Positions 1-10,735 are shown, numbered from the stretch's first letter. The stretch is 64,000 nucleotides of DNA from Hymenopus coronatus (GCA_030762935.1 CM060883.1:92686501-92750500), one strand, 5' to 3'. Notes: generated by a model not told the origin, from the sequence alone. Numbers and translations: made by a program.

Positions 1-397
1 GCTATGTGCATTTTGCAAAAATTTCTCATGCAATATCTGCATCAGTGGTGTTTTAGTTCTTTCTAAAGCAAAAAAGCATGAGAATCTGCTGTGAAATCAG
101 ATAGTTTTTTGTGACACATACAAGGCACTAAGATGTGATAGGCCAACTATGTCTGTATCCAGAACTGTGCAGCTACAGGTATTTCTTGCAATGGTAGCAC
201 AATCTTAAATGAACAGAAAACAGCTCGAGAAACTGAAGCTGTTTATATGAAATGCCCAAACATGACTCACAAAACTACAATTGATTCATTCATGATCACT
301 GTTATATGGTAAGCTATTTATTCATTGTCTAGCTTAAAACATAGCAATGATAATAAAGGATGGCTTATTGGATCTCATGCAATTTAAGGCATATTCT
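1..397. other. unassigned AT-rich sequence
   Basis: No coding pattern, tRNA-like box, inverted repeat or similarity to the other repeats in the window was seen here. Confidence 0.5.
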
Positions 398-1275
398 AAA
401 AAAATCTGATGTGTACCATTCACATGACTTTCTCTATATCCCTGTAACAAATTATTCCTAAAAAGCTTATACTTCTATTTACTTTATGCTAATCAGAAAA
501 AAATTAGCAGTAATAGTCTTGTTACTTGCTTCCTTGTAAGAAATAAGGGACTACCATAGGTTAAAGTGATAGTCAAAAGCTGGTTGCTATGTCAATGAAG
601 TTCCTTTGTTTATATGGATAGGAGTTGACAAGTTCCTGTACGAGAAAAGTATACGTTTTTCATAGCAGAAACAAAAATTAAGGAATGTCTCAAAAACGAC
701 GAACTCCACAAAAAAAAATGTATATAACATAAATTGTGTGTTTTAATGTGCTCTATATTTTTTGTACAGTAAGTTTTTTGTCCATCTCTTACGGTTTAGC
801 AGTTATTCAAAATTCAGTAAAACTCATCCAGAATAAACTACTCTTCAGAGGCTTTTCCCAGAAAATTCAAGATATACATTTTATTTGTCAGGTAAATATC
901 TTTAATATACAAAATTTTAATCAAAATCGTTAGAACCATTTTTGAGAAAATAGAAATGTTCGAAAAAAGTTCCATGTAAACGGTTGTTGGGGGTGGGGGG
1001 GGATTTTTCTCAAAATATTTGTGTCACATCCCTGGAAGATACTAAGCTTAAATACCAAGTTTGGTATTTTACCGACTTTTCGTTTTTGAGTTATCGTGTT
1101 CACAGACACACGGACTCACACACACACACGGACCTTTTTGTGAAAATGCTTTTTTTTGATATTGGGGACCATAAAACATATATTTCCGGTGAAATCTCGT
1201 TATCAAATTTTTGGGTGGAGTGCAATACCTTCTCTATACACTATGTACATAGTGTGTAAAAAGAAAGTAAAAATT
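398..1275 (+). mobile_element. H-family repeat, full-length copy (HINE-like)
   Basis: Full-length member (about 880 bp) of the commonest repeat in the window. It opens with an A run and TCTGATGTG (405), shows a small palindrome ATGTG/CACAT (409-413 and 421-425), then ACTTTCTCTA. It closes with a hairpin centred on CTATGTACATAG (1241-1252) followed by AGAAAGTAAAAAT. A CA microsatellite (1117-1128) sits about 120 bp inside the hairpin end. The small open frames are not conserved between copies, so it is called non-coding. Known: HINE/DINE-1 elements (non-autonomous Helentrons) have inverted repeats at unequal distances from the ends, a microsatellite and a 3' stem-loop. Placing this family there is inference; a MITE is the alternative. 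Confidence 0.75.
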
Positions 1276-1579
1276 AACTTCAGATTTGTCAAAATTAAAC
1301 AAGGCACAAAGTAGGACTTGATGGAAGGCCTGGTGTTATCACAAAGAGATTTAAGTTTTTAAGGTGAATGAAAGAACTACAGCTACATGTAGACCTTGAT
1401 GATGCATAGGCCACACAAAAGCAAAATATTAACAAGTGAAAAGGACAATGTTTTATGAGGGTGTTCCAGTGGGTGTATTTATTTCCAATGTACTTGTGGA
1501 TTTCAAATCAACATCAACAAAATCTAACAAAGAAATGGACTCCTTGTGTTTAAGGATTAGTTCTTGGATAGTCACTTAT
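1276..1579. other. unassigned spacer between two H repeats
   Basis: Nothing recognisable; it separates two H-family copies of opposite orientation. Confidence 0.4.
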
Positions 1580-2185
1580 ATTTTTACTTTCTCTAGCCTG
1601 CATGCACAATGTACATAGCGGACAGAGAAGGTATTGTATTCCACTGAAAATGTTGATGTCGAGATTTCACTGGAAATACATGTTTTGGGGTCCCCTGAGT
1701 CCAAAAAAAGCATTTTTAGGAGTGAGTGAGTGTGTGTGTGTGTGCATGTATGGGGTGGGGGGGGGTAGCATAGCTCAAAGACAAAAAGACCATTAAATAT
1801 CAAACTTGGTTTTTAAGTTTGGTATCTTCCAAGGATGCGACACAAATATTTTCAAAAAAATCCTAATATACATTTTTTTTGTGCAGTTGACCATTTTGAG
1901 ATATTCCTTGTCATTAGTTTTATTTTTAAAATACTTACATTTCTCATGAGGGGAACATGTTAACTTCTTGCCACACTAAAAAAAGAGATTTCAATCCTAT
2001 AGCAACCACATTTTAAAACATTTGACTGTTGGTTTATCCTGGTGTATTTCCATTTCCCTTCTACTTATAAGGAACTAAGCAATAAGGCCGTTTCTGCTAA
2101 TGTTATCTCGATTAGCATGAAGTAAAGAGAAGAACTATATTGTTACAAAGGTGTACACAAAGTCATGTGAATGGAACAAATTATT
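1580..2185 (-). mobile_element. H-family repeat, internally shortened copy
   Basis: Reverse-oriented copy. The hairpin end lies at 1580-1632 (TTTACTTTCTCTA, then a degraded palindrome around ATGTACAT). A GT microsatellite and G run follow at 1726-1766. The far end is the AAAGTCATGTGAATGGAAC block at 2159-2177. At about 600 bp it lacks roughly 300 bp of the middle seen in full copies. Confidence 0.7.
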
Positions 2186-2439
2186 ATTTTTTTTTAATTT
2201 TTATCTCAGGGAGAAATTTTTTCTCCAATGAGAAAGAAGTGAAATGCACAAAATCTGCCACATATGTCAAAACCTGGGTTATCTTTATCACCATATTGGC
2301 CAAGTTTGAAACTTTCTTTTTTCTGCACCTATTCAGAAAATATATATCCCAAATGCAAAATGAACCCTTTCCCCCCGAAGTTCTCAATTTAAACTAATTT
2401 TCTTATTAACCATTTCCCTGCTGAAGTCTTTACATTCTG

Positions 2440-2665
2440 CTGTCCACATATTCTTTGGTGTATTCCAAAGCTAAGTTAACTATCCTATGGGCAAGACTTG
2501 TGTTATCTAGGATTAAAACCATTGACTTTTGTGTAGCTATCTGTGTTTCCAAAAATGCCAAGCTACCGCCGATTTGTCTTCTTTTGCTCTTGTTTTTATG
2601 TATCTTTTAGTTTGGCCAATATAGACTTGAAAAAAACATTTTCTTGTGCAATTAGGAGAAAAAAG
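2440..2665 (-). pseudogene. PLE GIY-YIG endonuclease fragment
   Basis: The minus strand reads VYIGQTKRYIKTRAKE and then KSAVAWHFWKH, the YIG half of a GIY-YIG nuclease and the conserved SAVAxHFW block seen in Penelope-like elements. The frame then hits a stop and continues one frame over (EYTKEYVDSRM). The GIY half and the reverse transcriptase are absent. In PLEs this domain nicks target DNA for integration. The copy is dead: short, frameshifted and without a start. Confidence 0.6.
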
Positions 2666-3034
2666 CACCTTATCCACCATATCTATTTCTTATATTAAAC
2701 AGTATTACTTGAGCAATACAAATGGGAATCACAAAGCAGCAATTCAATATATCAATATTTTTATGTTGTACTTCTGCTAAAGCACATATATGAAAGCCTG
2801 TATTACCATTTTAATTGTAAAGCACCCATTTTAGCAAATGCTGCATCCTTTCAGGGTTAGGGCCGGATCCACAGTCTTTACTTTAACTCGTATTCAACCA
2901 AGTCGAGTAACGAGTCAAACAAACTTACACGAACGAGTACAGTATATAAGTATCAGATGAGTGGCAACTCGCTGCAAAATAATTGAATAAGCATGGAAAG
3001 ACTTCAATAACAATTCATTTTTGTCTTTTCAGAA

Positions 3035-3290
3035 ACAAATGTTAACGCTGTACGCTGCTACCCTGGGAAACACATGGAAGAATTAGGTCCTGAAATAGAA
3101 AATGAAAAATTAAACATAATAAAACCAGATAATATAGTTATCCAAGTAGGAACAAATGACATTAGAAGAGCAATGATGGCCAAGGAAGTAATAGGCAATA
3201 CTTTGGATATAATCAGTTAAATTAGAATGCAAAGCCCAGAAATTAAAATTGTTATAGTGGAATATTATGTCGACTAGATGTAATTAGATA
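3035..3290 (+). pseudogene. SGNH-esterase-like fragment (LINE ORF1 type)
   Basis: The frame from 3035 reads CYPGKHMEELGPEIE and PDNIVIQVGTNDIRRAM, interrupted by one TAA and ended by a TAG near 3277. The VGTND motif preceded by a CYPG-like segment is typical of the SGNH/GDSL-fold esterase segment of CR1-like LINE ORF1 proteins. Only about 80 codons survive and no reverse transcriptase lies beside it. The identification rests on one motif and its spacing. Confidence 0.5.
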
Positions 3291-3559
3291 TAAGGAGAAA
3301 AGGATTAATGCAGAACTTAAAATTCAATAAAAAGGAGCTTAATACAGTGAAAAAAAATTTAAGATTACATTTTGTTGAGATGGCGCACACTTGACACTCG
3401 CCATACAATTAATGCAGGAACATGTTTTTGTAGCATTTTGTCTACATTATCAACCGCTGTCAATGGCTTGCTTGGCGTTGTATCACCTGACAGCATAGAT
3501 TGCAACCATTTTGAATAGAAATTTTTATGTTGTTCAGAATCTCAAAGTTCATGACCCCA

Positions 3560-3825
3560 TCCTTCATTAAGGCTTGTTAATGAGGACATTTTTTCCAAAA
3601 CTCCAACTCCTTGAAATTTCTTGGTCTTTAAAAAGTTTGGTATCGTCACTGATGTTATGGTTGGTTGTCCAAAAATGGTCGGCTACTGCTGATTTGTCTG
3701 GCTGTTTGTATTTAATGTTCCTTAAGTGTTCTTACTGTCTAATCTTTAGACTTCTCCTAGTTTTTACTTAGCAGATCTTGTCACTGTCTAAACATTTAAT
3801 ATGATATACCCCTGGTTCTTTGTTT
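3560..3825 (-). pseudogene. PLE GIY-YIG endonuclease fragment
   Basis: Reading leftward from about 3820: VYHIKCLDSDKIC (GIY part), KTRRSLKIR, one stop, EHLRNIKYKQPDKSAVADHF, then WTTNHNISDDTKLFKDQE. Order and spacing match the PLE GIY-YIG domain. The glycine of the YIG motif is not conserved, and one in-frame stop and a frame change are present. It lies tail-to-head with the plus-strand PLE reverse transcriptase that starts at 3890, so the two are not one copy. Confidence 0.6.
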
Positions 3826-3889
3826 GCTTGTAATTTGTCCATTTGTGGGATTTAATTAAGTTTTTTATACAAAATCTATCCTGAGGAGG

Positions 3890-4870
3890 CAAGATGATAT
3901 GTCACACTACTGTGCCACAATCTATGGTCTACCAAACATCCATAAATCTCTTGTCGCCCTCCGTGGTGTAATGGTTACCATGCTAACTTCATATACCCAA
4001 GGTCGCGGGTTCAAACCTGGCGGAGGACGATGGATTTTTTCGGGCGTAAAAATCCTTAGCATGGCTTCCTTCGGAAGGGAAGTAAAGCTGTGGGTCCCGT
4101 GTCGTAAATTTACGGCACGTAAAAGAACCTCAAGCCTGATAAGAGAGGCCTGTGAGCAAAATTTAGCGATCTTTCACGCCCAATATAGAATGGGACGCTG
4201 AGAACCAAAGCAGTTAAAGAGCGTCCATAAATAACAGGCCATTTCCATTTTTCCATAAATCTCATTATACAAATGTGACCAATATAAGTTAAATCAAAAC
4301 CTCCAGATATCGTTAGCTATATATCAATAACAATAACAAATTCAATTCTTTTTCTCCTTTTTAAAGCCTAAGCATTAAGAATTCATTTGTTGAGTCCTCA
4401 CTTTCAAGTGCTCCTCAGCAAAAGCTCCTTATTTCTGTGGAAAACTAACTTTCACCTTTAAATCTCTATAAACTTGAAACAGAGGAATTAAAACTTCTTA
4501 CAAACATTTGCATTAAACAGTCAATATCTAAATTTCTTGAAAAATATTATTAACAAAATTCAGGACTAGCAATGGTCAACCTATTATCACCTCTGTTGCC
4601 AATCTTTATATGAACAACTATGAAATGCATATTACGAAGTCCTTGACTCACATCTTCAAATGATGGTATTGTTAAGTAGATGACATATTTGCAATAGTTA
4701 GCAGCAGATTCATAACTTAAAGCTATTAAATCTTCAAAAGAATTAATACAGTTCACTATGGAAACAGAAAAAGACTACATGTTACCCTTCCTCCACCTCA
4801 AGTTTATAAGAAATAACAATAGAACTGAATTTGGGTTTCGAAAATCCTAATGAAAGACCATAAAAACAGA
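3890..4870 (+). pseudogene. PLE reverse transcriptase relic, split by a SINE
   Basis: Degenerate Penelope-type RT in several frames. YGLPNIHK (about 3921-3944) is the usual PLE block at the start of the RT. LSSAPQQKLLISV, SGLAMVNLLSPLLP and METEKDYMLPFLHLKFIRNN follow in the family's order. The catalytic YVDD survives as VDD (4676-4684), but the Tyr codon before it is now TAA. The minus-strand open frame over 4550-4757 is only its antisense. A tRNA-derived SINE (3951-4252) sits between YGLPNIHK and the rest, flanked by an 11-bp duplication. No GIY-YIG domain follows in the same orientation. Confidence 0.7.
3951..4252 (+). mobile_element. tRNA-derived SINE, family A, copy 1
   Basis: The tRNA-like head has box A (GGTGTAATGGTTA, 3965-3977) and a perfect box B (GGTTCAAACC, 4008-4017). 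A body of about 230 bp is shared with copies at 25655 and 52143 (landmarks GGATTTTTTCGGGCGTAA and TTCACGCCCAATATAGAATG). Target duplication CCATAAATCTC at 3940-3950 and 4253-4263 marks exact ends. Transcription would be by RNA polymerase III, and mobilisation would need LINE enzymes. It is not a working tRNA gene. Confidence 0.85.
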
Positions 4871-5059
4871 CTGGCTGCAGCAGACTGAAAATTATGCAAA
4901 ACTGACACATCTGAAAATTCACTGTCAGAGTTATTATTTGTAAATAAATGATTAATAAGTATGCATAAATGTAATTCTTGACATGATCTACATCCTAGAG
5001 TTTGGGTTTTGAGTCTAAGCTCATAATAGGATCTACAGATTGCAATGTTATGTATGTAT
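4871..5059. other. unassigned spacer
   Basis: Short stretch between the PLE reverse transcriptase relic and the mariner relic; nothing recognised. Confidence 0.4.
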
Positions 5060-6348
5060 TTATGTACTGACCTTCCTTAAAGATTTCAACAAAAATAGTA
5101 GCAATCGATCAAATCATAACCAGGGAAGAGGCTTGGCTGAAATCGCACGTGTCAGATCTGAAAAACTCATGCCATGGTATGATAAATGCCATTTTAAGCC
5201 TTGTCCCCTTCAAAATAATGTCCTCTACTGGCAATACCCAGTCCTATCGTTTCTTCCATTTTTGGAATGCCTCCTGGAACAGATTTTGTGAGATGGCACG
5301 CAGATCTTTCGTCGCATTGTCCTGAATCTCCTCTACGGTTTGGAAACAAGAAGGAATCTGTTGGGGCTAGGTCTGGAGTATACGGTGGATGGGGCACAAC
5401 GGGAATGTGGTGTTTTGCTAGATAGCTGCAGACAAGGAGTCATGATGCAACAACATACAATTCAGTCCTCTTCCTGTGCACAGCATCTCTCATGTGCACT
5501 AGGATTCCCTGGTAGACTCCCTTGTTTACCGTCTGACCACATGGCACAAATTCATGATGGATAATGCCTTTGCAGTCAAAAAACACAGCCAACATCACCT
5601 TGACCTTTGACCGACTCATACATGCTTTTTTGGACGAGGTGACCCTTTGTCCACCCACTACGACTGCATCTTCGTTTCAGCATCATGGCCGTACACCCAT
5701 GTCTCGTCACCTGCTGTAGTGTTCTTAAGAAAGTTTTTACTGTCATTAGCAGCGGCAAGGGGTTCCTTGCAATTTGAAACAATTGATCTTCAGTCAACAA
5801 ACGTGGTACAAATTTGGCACTGACATGAAGCATCTCCAGTTCTTCACTCAAAGTTTAATGGTAAGATCCTACGCTAATGCCCACCTAATCAGCAACTTCC
5901 CGAACAGTTAAACAACAATTTCTGTGAATCACAGCACCAACTCTATCCACATGGTCGTCATCTGTTCATGTGAAAGGACATCCAGACTTGGAATCATCAC
6001 AGACAAACATTCTGCCCTGTTGAAAATGTTTAAACCACTCATAGCTCTGCATGCGTCTTATACAGTCCTCCCTGTATGCTTGGCTAAGCATTTTCTATGT
6101 TTCTGTGAAAGTTTTGCCACATTTGTGGCAAAAGATCACACACACATGTTGTTCTTCAAGCTCCTTCATTGTTACTTTGTCACTAATCCCATGTGCAGGC
6201 TGTACACGTGCTTACTTCAGTACCTGCGGTTTGCTTGCTAATTGTCCAAGCATAATGTGGCAATGTGCACTCAGTAGGCACAGCGTGCGCCCTCGGCTGG
6301 TTGGCGTGCTATTTCAAAAGTTTGGTTTCTTTTTGAACACACCTTGTA
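5060..6348 (-). pseudogene. mariner (DD34D) transposase relic
   Basis: Minus-strand Tc1/mariner transposase broken by frameshifts and stops. Near 6230 it starts with a helix-turn-helix-like region (MKELEEQHVCVIFCHKCGKT). VSAKFVPRLLTEDQ, then GDETWVYGHDAETK (first Asp), SRSKVKVMLAVFFDCKGI, LLHHD (second Asp) and HPPYTPDLAPTDSFLF (third Asp) follow in family order. The segment just after LLHHD, about ten residues, is deleted with a frame change. The carboxy end reads HYFEGDKA. The 5' side has a TIR-like end (TACAAGGTGTGTTCAAAAAG on the minus strand, ending 6348). A matching TIR at the other end was not found, so that end is probably truncated. Confidence 0.75.
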
Positions 6349-6426
6349 CCTCAAAGACCCTCTATTTCAATAAACTGTCTTCCTATTTGGGAAGAGTTCA
6401 TGTTGGATACAGGAACATGGCATAAT

Positions 6427-6870
6427 GTGTAGTGTGTTCCAAAGAAATGCAGTATATCAAGAAATTTAATTTACCGAGACATTACTTGCTCATGTTGCTG
6501 AATACTACAAATATTGAGGAGAAGAGCATGCTAACATAATCAGGAAACTTAAACAATTACATAATGCTGAAACAGAAGCAGACTAAGTGAATAGGAATCA
6601 GCCATTTGTTTAGCTCATGATCAGTTTGCACGTTGCAAGGAAACATCATCCCTTTAGTGAAAGATTGTTTAATATTTGCAGCAGAGGAACTCTTCCCAGG
6701 ATAGCTGAAGGACGTTGAATCTATTAGTCTACCGAACCAGAGAGTGACTTGTAGAATTCACAAAATGGCTGAAGACGTGCAGATACAGATAATTTTGTAT
6801 GTTATTTTATGGTGGTAGATGAAAGCTATGATAATGATGTTATATATTGTCCTTAGACCTTGTTACAAAG
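6427..6870 (+). pseudogene. hAT transposase relic, amino-terminal part
   Basis: Opens with a BED-like zinc finger: CVVCSKEMQYIKKFNLPRHY, then HVAEYYKY after a one-base shift. Next come EEHANIIRKLKQLHNAE, FAAEELFPG, SISLPNQRVTCRIHKMAEDV, and VVDESYDN, which corresponds to the DEST-type catalytic block of hAT proteins similar to those annotated as GTF2I-repeat or ZBED-like. It is continued by segments at 8881-9187 and 10049-10700. A mariner (7106-8411) and an H repeat (9188-10048) separate the pieces, so I read all three as one older hAT copy. Confidence 0.65.
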
Positions 6871-7105
6871 CTTTGAAACAGTTGGTAGAGGCTAATATTA
6901 TATTACAAAAGTTTAACAATGTTACATAATTTAAATACAGAATATATATCTTAAATTAAGAATATCATTATGTGTAAATGAATTAAAATTTACTATATAA
7001 TCATTTAAAAAATTATGAGAATGTATAAGATCAATGCAATAAAATCAAATTTGAGACAAGTTCACATAATATCTAAAATATTGCTAAGTATACAAAGTCA
7101 AAATA

Positions 7106-8411
7106 TGAGGGGCTTTCAGTAAGTCCTTAGAAAATCCAAGAAATTATACTCCTTGCATTGAAAAAAGTTTGTATTCAGTAACCATCGTCTCTTACTAGAT
7201 GGCAGCTAAAGTTTCAGTCATATCCATTATGTGATTTTGTTGCCATTGAATCAACAATCTTGTACTCATTTAGAAAGATGGAAAAAAACAAGTTTCGAGC
7301 TGTGATTCAGAAAATATAAAAGCTGAATTGGATAAATATCATGGGGCATCTACTTCTGTGATTCCAACAATTTACAATTGGATAAATGAATTTAAACATG
7401 GCCATGCTAACTATGAACATCATTCCAGCTGTCAAGTTTAAAGTATATAATCCTCTTACATAAGGTATTAATGATCATAAAATTAAAGATAGAAATAAAG
7501 AAAAAATAGGACTAATATAATAAATAATTAGACACTAAAGAATTTATATGTTCTTTACAAAATGTGACTTCCTCCAAAATTGAAAAACCCAGGATATGGT
7601 TTTGAGTGATCAACAAATCAAAGTTTACAAAACAGAAGAGGCCACAGGAATATCACAAGATATAGGGTTCACAATTTTGCACAAAAAATTAGGTCTGACA
7701 AAGGTCTCAGCAAGATGGGAGCTGCGGTTGCTCTCAATGGAGAATAAACACAATCATGTGATCAATTTGGAAGCTGGTTTGACACTTTTCCATTGCAATC
7801 CTGATGAGTTTCTGCATCGTTACCTAACTGTGGATGAAAAACAAAAGTGCAGTCGATACAGTGGGTTTTTCAAGACGAACCAGCTCCGAAGAAGACAAAA
7901 ATGGTAAAATCTGCAGACCAGGTGGTGGCCTCGGGTTTTTAGGGTGCAAGCAGAATCTTCTACATTGATTATTTGCAGAAAGGAAGAACGATAAATGGAG
8001 AGCATCATAGAAAAAAAAAAAAAAAAATCCTCATCTGGCAGAGAAAAAAGATTTTCTCTTCCATCAAGACAATACTGCATGTTTCGGTACAAAAAGTATA
8101 GAATTAAGGTTCGAATTACGTCAACCACCATATTCACCAGATTTGGCTCCCAGTGACTTTTTATATTTCCAAACTTGAAAAAGTGGCTCTGCCTAAAACA
8201 ATTTACATCCAAAAAAGAGGCCATCTCCCAAACAGATGCATATTTTGAGGACCTTCCAAAATCATATTTTCTGGAAGGCTTAAAACAGTTGGAGAAATAC
8301 TGGGAAAAGTGTATCAAACTTAAAGCAGATTATGTTGAAAAAAATTAAACAAACCTACGAAAAATAATTTGTTTTCCTATCTTTTTCTAAGGACTTACTG
8401 AATACCCCTTG
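7106..8411 (+). mobile_element. complete but dead mariner element
   Basis: End-to-end Tc1/mariner element of 1306 bp, flanked by TA (7104-7105 and 8412-8413). TIRs: TTCAGTAAGTCCTTAGAAAA at 7115-7134 and its reverse complement near the right end, with the outermost bases GGGG on both sides. Length and structure fit the family. It lies inside the hAT relic that begins at 6427. Confidence 0.85.
7275..8348 (+). pseudogene. mariner transposase relic (catalytic spacing shortened)
   Basis: Relic of the transposase of the 7106-8411 element. Recognisable blocks in order: FRAVIQK and PTIYNWINEFKHG (DNA-binding part), KVYKTEEATGISQDI, VSARWELRLLSMENKHNHVI, RYLTVDEK (first Asp), FHQDN (second Asp codon 8068-8070), QPPYSPDLAPSDF (third Asp codon 8155-8157), NLKKWLCLKQFTSKK. 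The region between the zinc-free HTH and KVYKTEE has several stops. Only 28 codons separate the second and third aspartates, whereas the family has 34, so about 18 bp are missing in frame. A long antisense frame over 7820-8317 is a shadow. Confidence 0.8.
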
Positions 8412-8500
8412 TATCAACATGTATATTTGTGGAAATGACTGTGTAAATATGAATACCTCTTGTATCAACATGTATATTTGTGGAAATGACTGTGTAAATA
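8400..8500 (+). repeat. 51-bp tandem duplication over a mariner edge
   Basis: GAATACCCCTTGTATCAACA and the following 30 bases (8400-8449) are repeated with few changes at 8450-8500. The first unit includes the last 12 bp of the mariner right TIR, so the duplication happened after mariner insertion. Confidence 0.75.
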
Positions 8501-8880
8501 AAGTATTTAACTTTGAAATTAATAAACAATCATGTTTACATGTCCTCAAATGTATACCAAGTCTTTTGTATTAATTTAGCAAAGGTTCAACCATTTGTGA
8601 ATTTTATGTTTTTTGGCAGTTTATTGCAAAATATTATTCCACAATTATATGAGTCTTTGTTAGTTATGATTTGTTGGTGCAGTTATTCGACCCACTAGTT
8701 CTATATATATAACTGTCACAGTTACAGCCCAACTAACTGTTTTTATTAGGGGAGTTAACAATGTAACTTCAAATAAAGGGAAGAACTGTTAAACCTAATA
8801 CTAATGGAAGGGACAACTACTGGTTTAGATATTTCAACGCAAGTTACATTTGTCATGGGATAAATTGGTATCACTTACCA
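8501..8880. other. unassigned, probably hAT remains
   Basis: About 380 bp with no clear coding block, lying between two recognisable parts of the same hAT relic. Confidence 0.3.
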
Positions 8881-9187
8881 CAGATGGAGATCTAGCAAGG
8901 TTGGGAGTAAGTATGGGCTGAGGGGTAAATTGCAAAATTTGAATATACAAAAAGTACTATGCACTGCATCATACATATGCTAAAAGCATTAAACTCAACA
9001 ATGTAATGAATGTAGTTATTAAAGCTACTAATAAAACAAGATTGAAAGAACTTCACCACGATATCTTTCAGACTGTAATAGTCAATATGGTGATATACTT
9101 TATAACTGTGAGCTACGTGCAGTACTGGAAACATTATAGAAATATCTTTGTTCTTGGAGACACAAAAATAAACCTATACCCCAAGAC
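8881..9187 (+). pseudogene. hAT transposase relic, middle part
   Basis: The frame around 8940-9180 reads HHTYAKSIKLNNVMNVVIKA, then LKELHHDIFQT, YGDILYNCELRAVLE and IFVLGDTKIN in two alternating frames. This corresponds to the VMNxVIKxVNFIR region upstream of the hAT insertion domain in GTF2I-repeat-like transposases. It ends abruptly where an H repeat begins (A run at 9188). Confidence 0.6.
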
Positions 9188-10048
9188 AAAAAAAAATCTG
9201 ATATGTTCCATTCACATGACATTCTCTAACTGTTACAGAAACAACTTTCCTTACAAAAGGTTATTCTTTTATCTACAACATGCTAATCAAGATAAACATT
9301 AGCAGAAATTGTCTTATTACCCGCTTCCTTGTAAGTAGATAGAAATAAGGGAATATACTAGGCTAAACTGACAGTTAAATTTTTTAAAAGCTACAAACAA
9401 CTAGAAACAACTGAAGTTTGTTTTGCTTTGCATGGCCGGTAGTAAAACAAGAGAAATGAAATGTCACTTCCCATTTAAGTTTAAAATTGAAACAAAAAAC
9501 AAGAAATATCTCATAAACGGTCAGCTCTACATAAAAAATTGTGTGTTTTAACGAGATCTACACTTTTTGTGAAGTATATTTTTGTCCCTTGCAGTTTAAA
9601 TGATCTGCAAAATTTATTCAGAATAAAGAGGACTTCAGAGGCTATTCCTAGAAAATTCAAAATATACAGTTTATATGTGATGTAAATATCTTTAATATAT
9701 AGTATTTTAACCAAAATTGTTACAGCTATTTTTCAGAAAAACAAAATTTTCAAAATTTTTTCCATGTAAAGGTTAGTTTGGGGTGGGGGGATTTTCTTGA
9801 AAATCTTCATGTCTCACCCTTGGAAGATACTAAACTTAAATACCAAGTTTGGTTTTTAACAGTTTTCCATTTTTGAGCTTGCTGTATACAAGCACGCACA
9901 AAGATCTTTTTCTTAAAATGCTTTTCTTGGATCCAGGACCTCAAAACATATATTTCTGATGAAATTTCGACATCAAATTTTTGGGTGGAATACAATGCCT
10001 TTTCTACCCACTATGTACACTGTACATGCTGCTAGAGAAAGTAAAAAT
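9188..10048 (+). mobile_element. H-family repeat inserted in a hAT relic
   Basis: Full-length forward copy from AAAAATCTGATATGTTCCAT to the degraded hairpin and AGAGAAAGTAAAAAT. The CA microsatellite is nearly lost. hAT coding blocks lie directly on both sides, so this copy is younger than the hAT. Confidence 0.8.
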
Positions 10049-10700
10049 CGATATGCAGCTTGGGTTTCCTTGCAGATCTGGCATGTCATCTCAGTGATCT
10101 GAATCTTTTGCTACACGAAAAATCCATTTTATTACCAGAAATGTCATACATACAGAGTGAAGACTTTCAAAGTAAAGTTATCATTATGAGAACTCAATAA
10201 CATAAAAAAGATACTTCACATCTCGCAAATTAGCAACATGTTTAGACTTCACCAACACTGACGTCTTTGAAGATTCTGCAACACTTTTGAAGGATCTAAA
10301 AGAAGAGATTTGGATAAAATGATTCAGAAATTAAGATTCTTTGCACAACACCATATTCAATAAACAGTGATGATGTGGTACTCACATTCCAGCTGGAACT
10401 AATAGATTTACAATGCGATGAGAGCTAAAGGACAGCTTCAAAAATAAAATAAACTTACATGACTACTACAAAAACCTTCCCTGATGACTGACTGTTTGCA
10501 TGTTGCAAATCTCAGTCATGAAAATTAACAAATCTCATTACAGAAGTCAAATGTCTGACCTAAGTTTACAATCTACAATTCAGCTAGATGTGACTTAATC
10601 TCTTTACCCAAATATTGAGAGACTTGTAAGATAAAAACAAACCCAGAAGTCCCAAATCACAAGTGACAGTGAAAGTCAAAAGGAAGTGACCATTTAATTT
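10049..10700 (+). pseudogene. hAT transposase relic, carboxy-terminal part
   Basis: Blocks in order: HLSDLNLLLHEKS, FEDSATLLKDLKEE, LRFFAQHH, VVLTFQLELIDLQCDESLKD and SFKNKINLHDYYKNLPDD. The LELIDLQCxxxLKxxF signature is typical of the carboxy half of GTF2I-repeat/ZBED-like hAT transposases. Stops and frameshifts are frequent, and the terminal dimerisation block is not visible. Together with 6427-6870 and 8881-9187 it makes one dispersed relic. Confidence 0.65.
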
Positions 10701-10735
10701 AACAATTTGTTGCTTATCATAATATGTTTCAGTTA

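Noticed and set aside
736..1259. Open frames inside H-family repeats (also in most other copies)
   Set aside because: The protein text is not conserved between copies and frames are broken in most, so coding is unlikely.
3951..4030. tRNA gene at the SINE heads (also 25655, 36637, 52437, 53910)
   Set aside because: Box A and B are present but the cloverleaf stems do not close properly and each head continues into a SINE body.
4550..4757. Minus-strand 68-codon frame preceded by a good acceptor-like TTTTTCTGTTTCCATAG, looking like a host exon
   Set aside because: The plus strand of the same bases reads as PLE reverse transcriptase with the VDD motif and METEKDYMLPF, so the frame is antisense.
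7820..8317. 165-codon minus-strand frame
   Set aside because: Antisense of the mariner catalytic region; no motif of its own.
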